The translations under genes and the position numbers were made by a program. DNA of 64,000 bases from Phenylobacterium immobile (ATCC 35973). Its GTDB lineage: Bacteria > Pseudomonadota > Alphaproteobacteria > Caulobacterales > Caulobacteraceae. The notes below the pieces were generated by a model that worked only from the letters and a program-made list of their open reading frames with translations, was not told the DNA's origin and made no database searches. Positions 63,472 through 64,000 of the stretch are shown here, in pieces. The stretch lies in the NCBI RefSeq assembly GCF_001375595.1, contig NZ_CVJQ01000001.1:1-64000 (forward strand), in the 5' to 3' direction. Position 1 is the stretch's first letter, and every line of letters begins with the position of its first letter.

Positions 63472-63892
63472 CGCGGCGCGCCTCGGCGGCGTTGTTCATG
63501 AACTGGGCCGCCAGCATCACGCCCTTGAACGGCCGCAGGAGCGCCAAGCAGACCACAAGGGTCAGCGGCAGCCAGATCAGGAGCGTCGCCCAGACCGGCG
63601 GATGGACGGTGAATTCGGTGAAAAGCGCGCCGAACGCGCCGAAGAAGCCGCCGATCAGGATCACGAAGATCGCCGGGCCATCCCCAGAATCGGCCTTCGC
63701 CAGATCATAGGCGCAGGCCTCGCAGGCCGGTGCGACGGTAAGGAAGCCGGCGAACAGCCGGCCTCCCCCGCAGTTTGGACAGCGCCCGATAAGCCCCCGC
63801 AGCAGGGGGTTCGCCGGGAAAGGCGGGCGGATTGTCAGTGGCCGCCCGCGCCGCCGAAGATCACGTAGATGAAGGCGAAGAGGAACAGCCAC
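63464..63892 (-). CDS. DUF983 membrane protein
   Basis: Zinc-ribbon-like cysteines (CPNCGGG and CEAC) are followed by two membrane helices ([34 protein letters not shown]). DUF983 proteins sit between ctaE and SURF1 in many Alphaproteobacteria and probably assist oxidase assembly. The only ATG (63892) overlaps the ctaE coding end by 58 nt. The conserved part begins at [13 protein letters not shown], so translation may instead start at CTG 63838, which overlaps the ctaE stop. Confidence 0.85.
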   Translation of the reverse strand: MAVPLRLHLRDLRRRGRPLTIRPPFPANPLLRGLIGRCPNCGGGRLFAGFLTVAPACEACAYDLAKADSGDGPAIFVILIGGFFGAFGALFTEFTVHPPVWATLLIWLPLTLVVCLALLRPFKGVMLAAQFMNNAAEARRDD

Positions 63893-64000
63893 ACCACGTC
63901 GACGAAGTGCCAGTACCAGGCGGCCGCTTCGAAACCGAAGTGCTGCTTGGGCGTCATGCCCTTGCCCATCAGGCGCAGCAGGCAGATCGCCAGGAAGATG
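63835..64000 (-). CDS. ctaE: cytochrome c oxidase subunit III, C-terminal part
   Basis: The window ends inside this gene. The visible C-terminus includes [19 protein letters not shown], the hallmark last-helix sequence of subunit III, and ends FGGAGGH. It heads the run ctaE - DUF983 - SURF1 - thrC - M16 peptidase - GNAT on the minus strand. Confidence 0.95.
   Translation of the reverse strand, partial: IFLAICLLRLMGKGMTPKQHFGFEAAAWYWHFVDVVWLFLFAFIYVIFGGAGGH

Noticed and set aside
1..64000. tRNA, rRNA, CRISPR array or prophage
   Set aside because: No cloverleaf-like segment, rRNA core sequence, spaced repeat array or phage structural gene was recognised by eye; a covariance-model scan would settle the RNA question.

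Overview
The window looks like chromosomal DNA of a Caulobacteraceae-type alphaproteobacterium (Caulobacter or Phenylobacterium-like). The basis is very high GC, tight gene packing, a PodJ-like SEL1 protein, an HWE-family histidine kinase, and the block ctaE - DUF983 - SURF1 - thrC - M16 peptidase - GNAT. The genus call is inference. No rRNA, tRNA or CRISPR array was recognised.

Layout. 1-5.7 kb: a gene tail with a terminator, arylamine N-acetyltransferase, a short BLUF photoreceptor, a DUF188 protein, a spermidine-synthase-fold protein, an esterase, a Rieske oxygenase alpha subunit and a small secreted protein. 5.8-8.3 kb: a minus-strand operon queC-queE-queD plus ABM and MaoC genes (7-deazaguanine/queuosine precursor synthesis). 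8.5-11.1 kb: aromatic amino acid genes (chorismate mutase, hisC-type aminotransferase, convergent prephenate dehydrogenase). 11.2-12.5 kb: an RTX repeat protein. 12.5-18.7 kb: DinG-type helicase divergent from an Lhr-like helicase/PdeM DNA repair pair. 18.6-21.8 kb: PodJ-like SEL1 protein, a 68-residue membrane protein and an MprF-like transferase. 21.9-25.5 kb: three tandem MFS paralogues of identical length. 25.5-27.7 kb: HWE histidine kinase and a small anchored protein.

27.7-42.8 kb is a type I-like cellulose operon on the minus strand. In transcription order it is: diguanylate cyclase, BcsP-like protein, bcsQ, a bcsA-bcsB fusion, bcsC, bcsD, bcsZ. bcsC is broken into three pieces by two identical 1020-bp IS481-family elements in opposite orientation. 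Each sits in a 6-bp target duplication with a CTAG core (GCTAGG and its complement CCTAGC). Removing each element plus one duplicate restores one continuous 1428-residue BcsC frame, so the insertions look recent. The transposase stop codon of each copy lies in the duplicated target, not in the element.

43-50.6 kb: outer membrane barrel protein, thiolase, nitronate monooxygenase, MFS exporter and PEP carboxylase. 50.7-56.7 kb: a secreted protein of five four-cysteine repeats, an NfeD/SPFH pair, a YbjN-like protein, a DHA2-type efflux pump and YaaA. 56.7-64 kb: Sua5, Mpg glycosylase, peroxiredoxin, YqgE, GNAT, M16 peptidase, threonine synthase, SURF1, DUF983 and the C-terminus of cytochrome c oxidase subunit III.

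A recurring detail is that seven convergent gene pairs end with interlocked stop codons in a shared 4-nt CTAG or CTAA. Five of these junctions are CTAG, the same core that both IS copies used as target.
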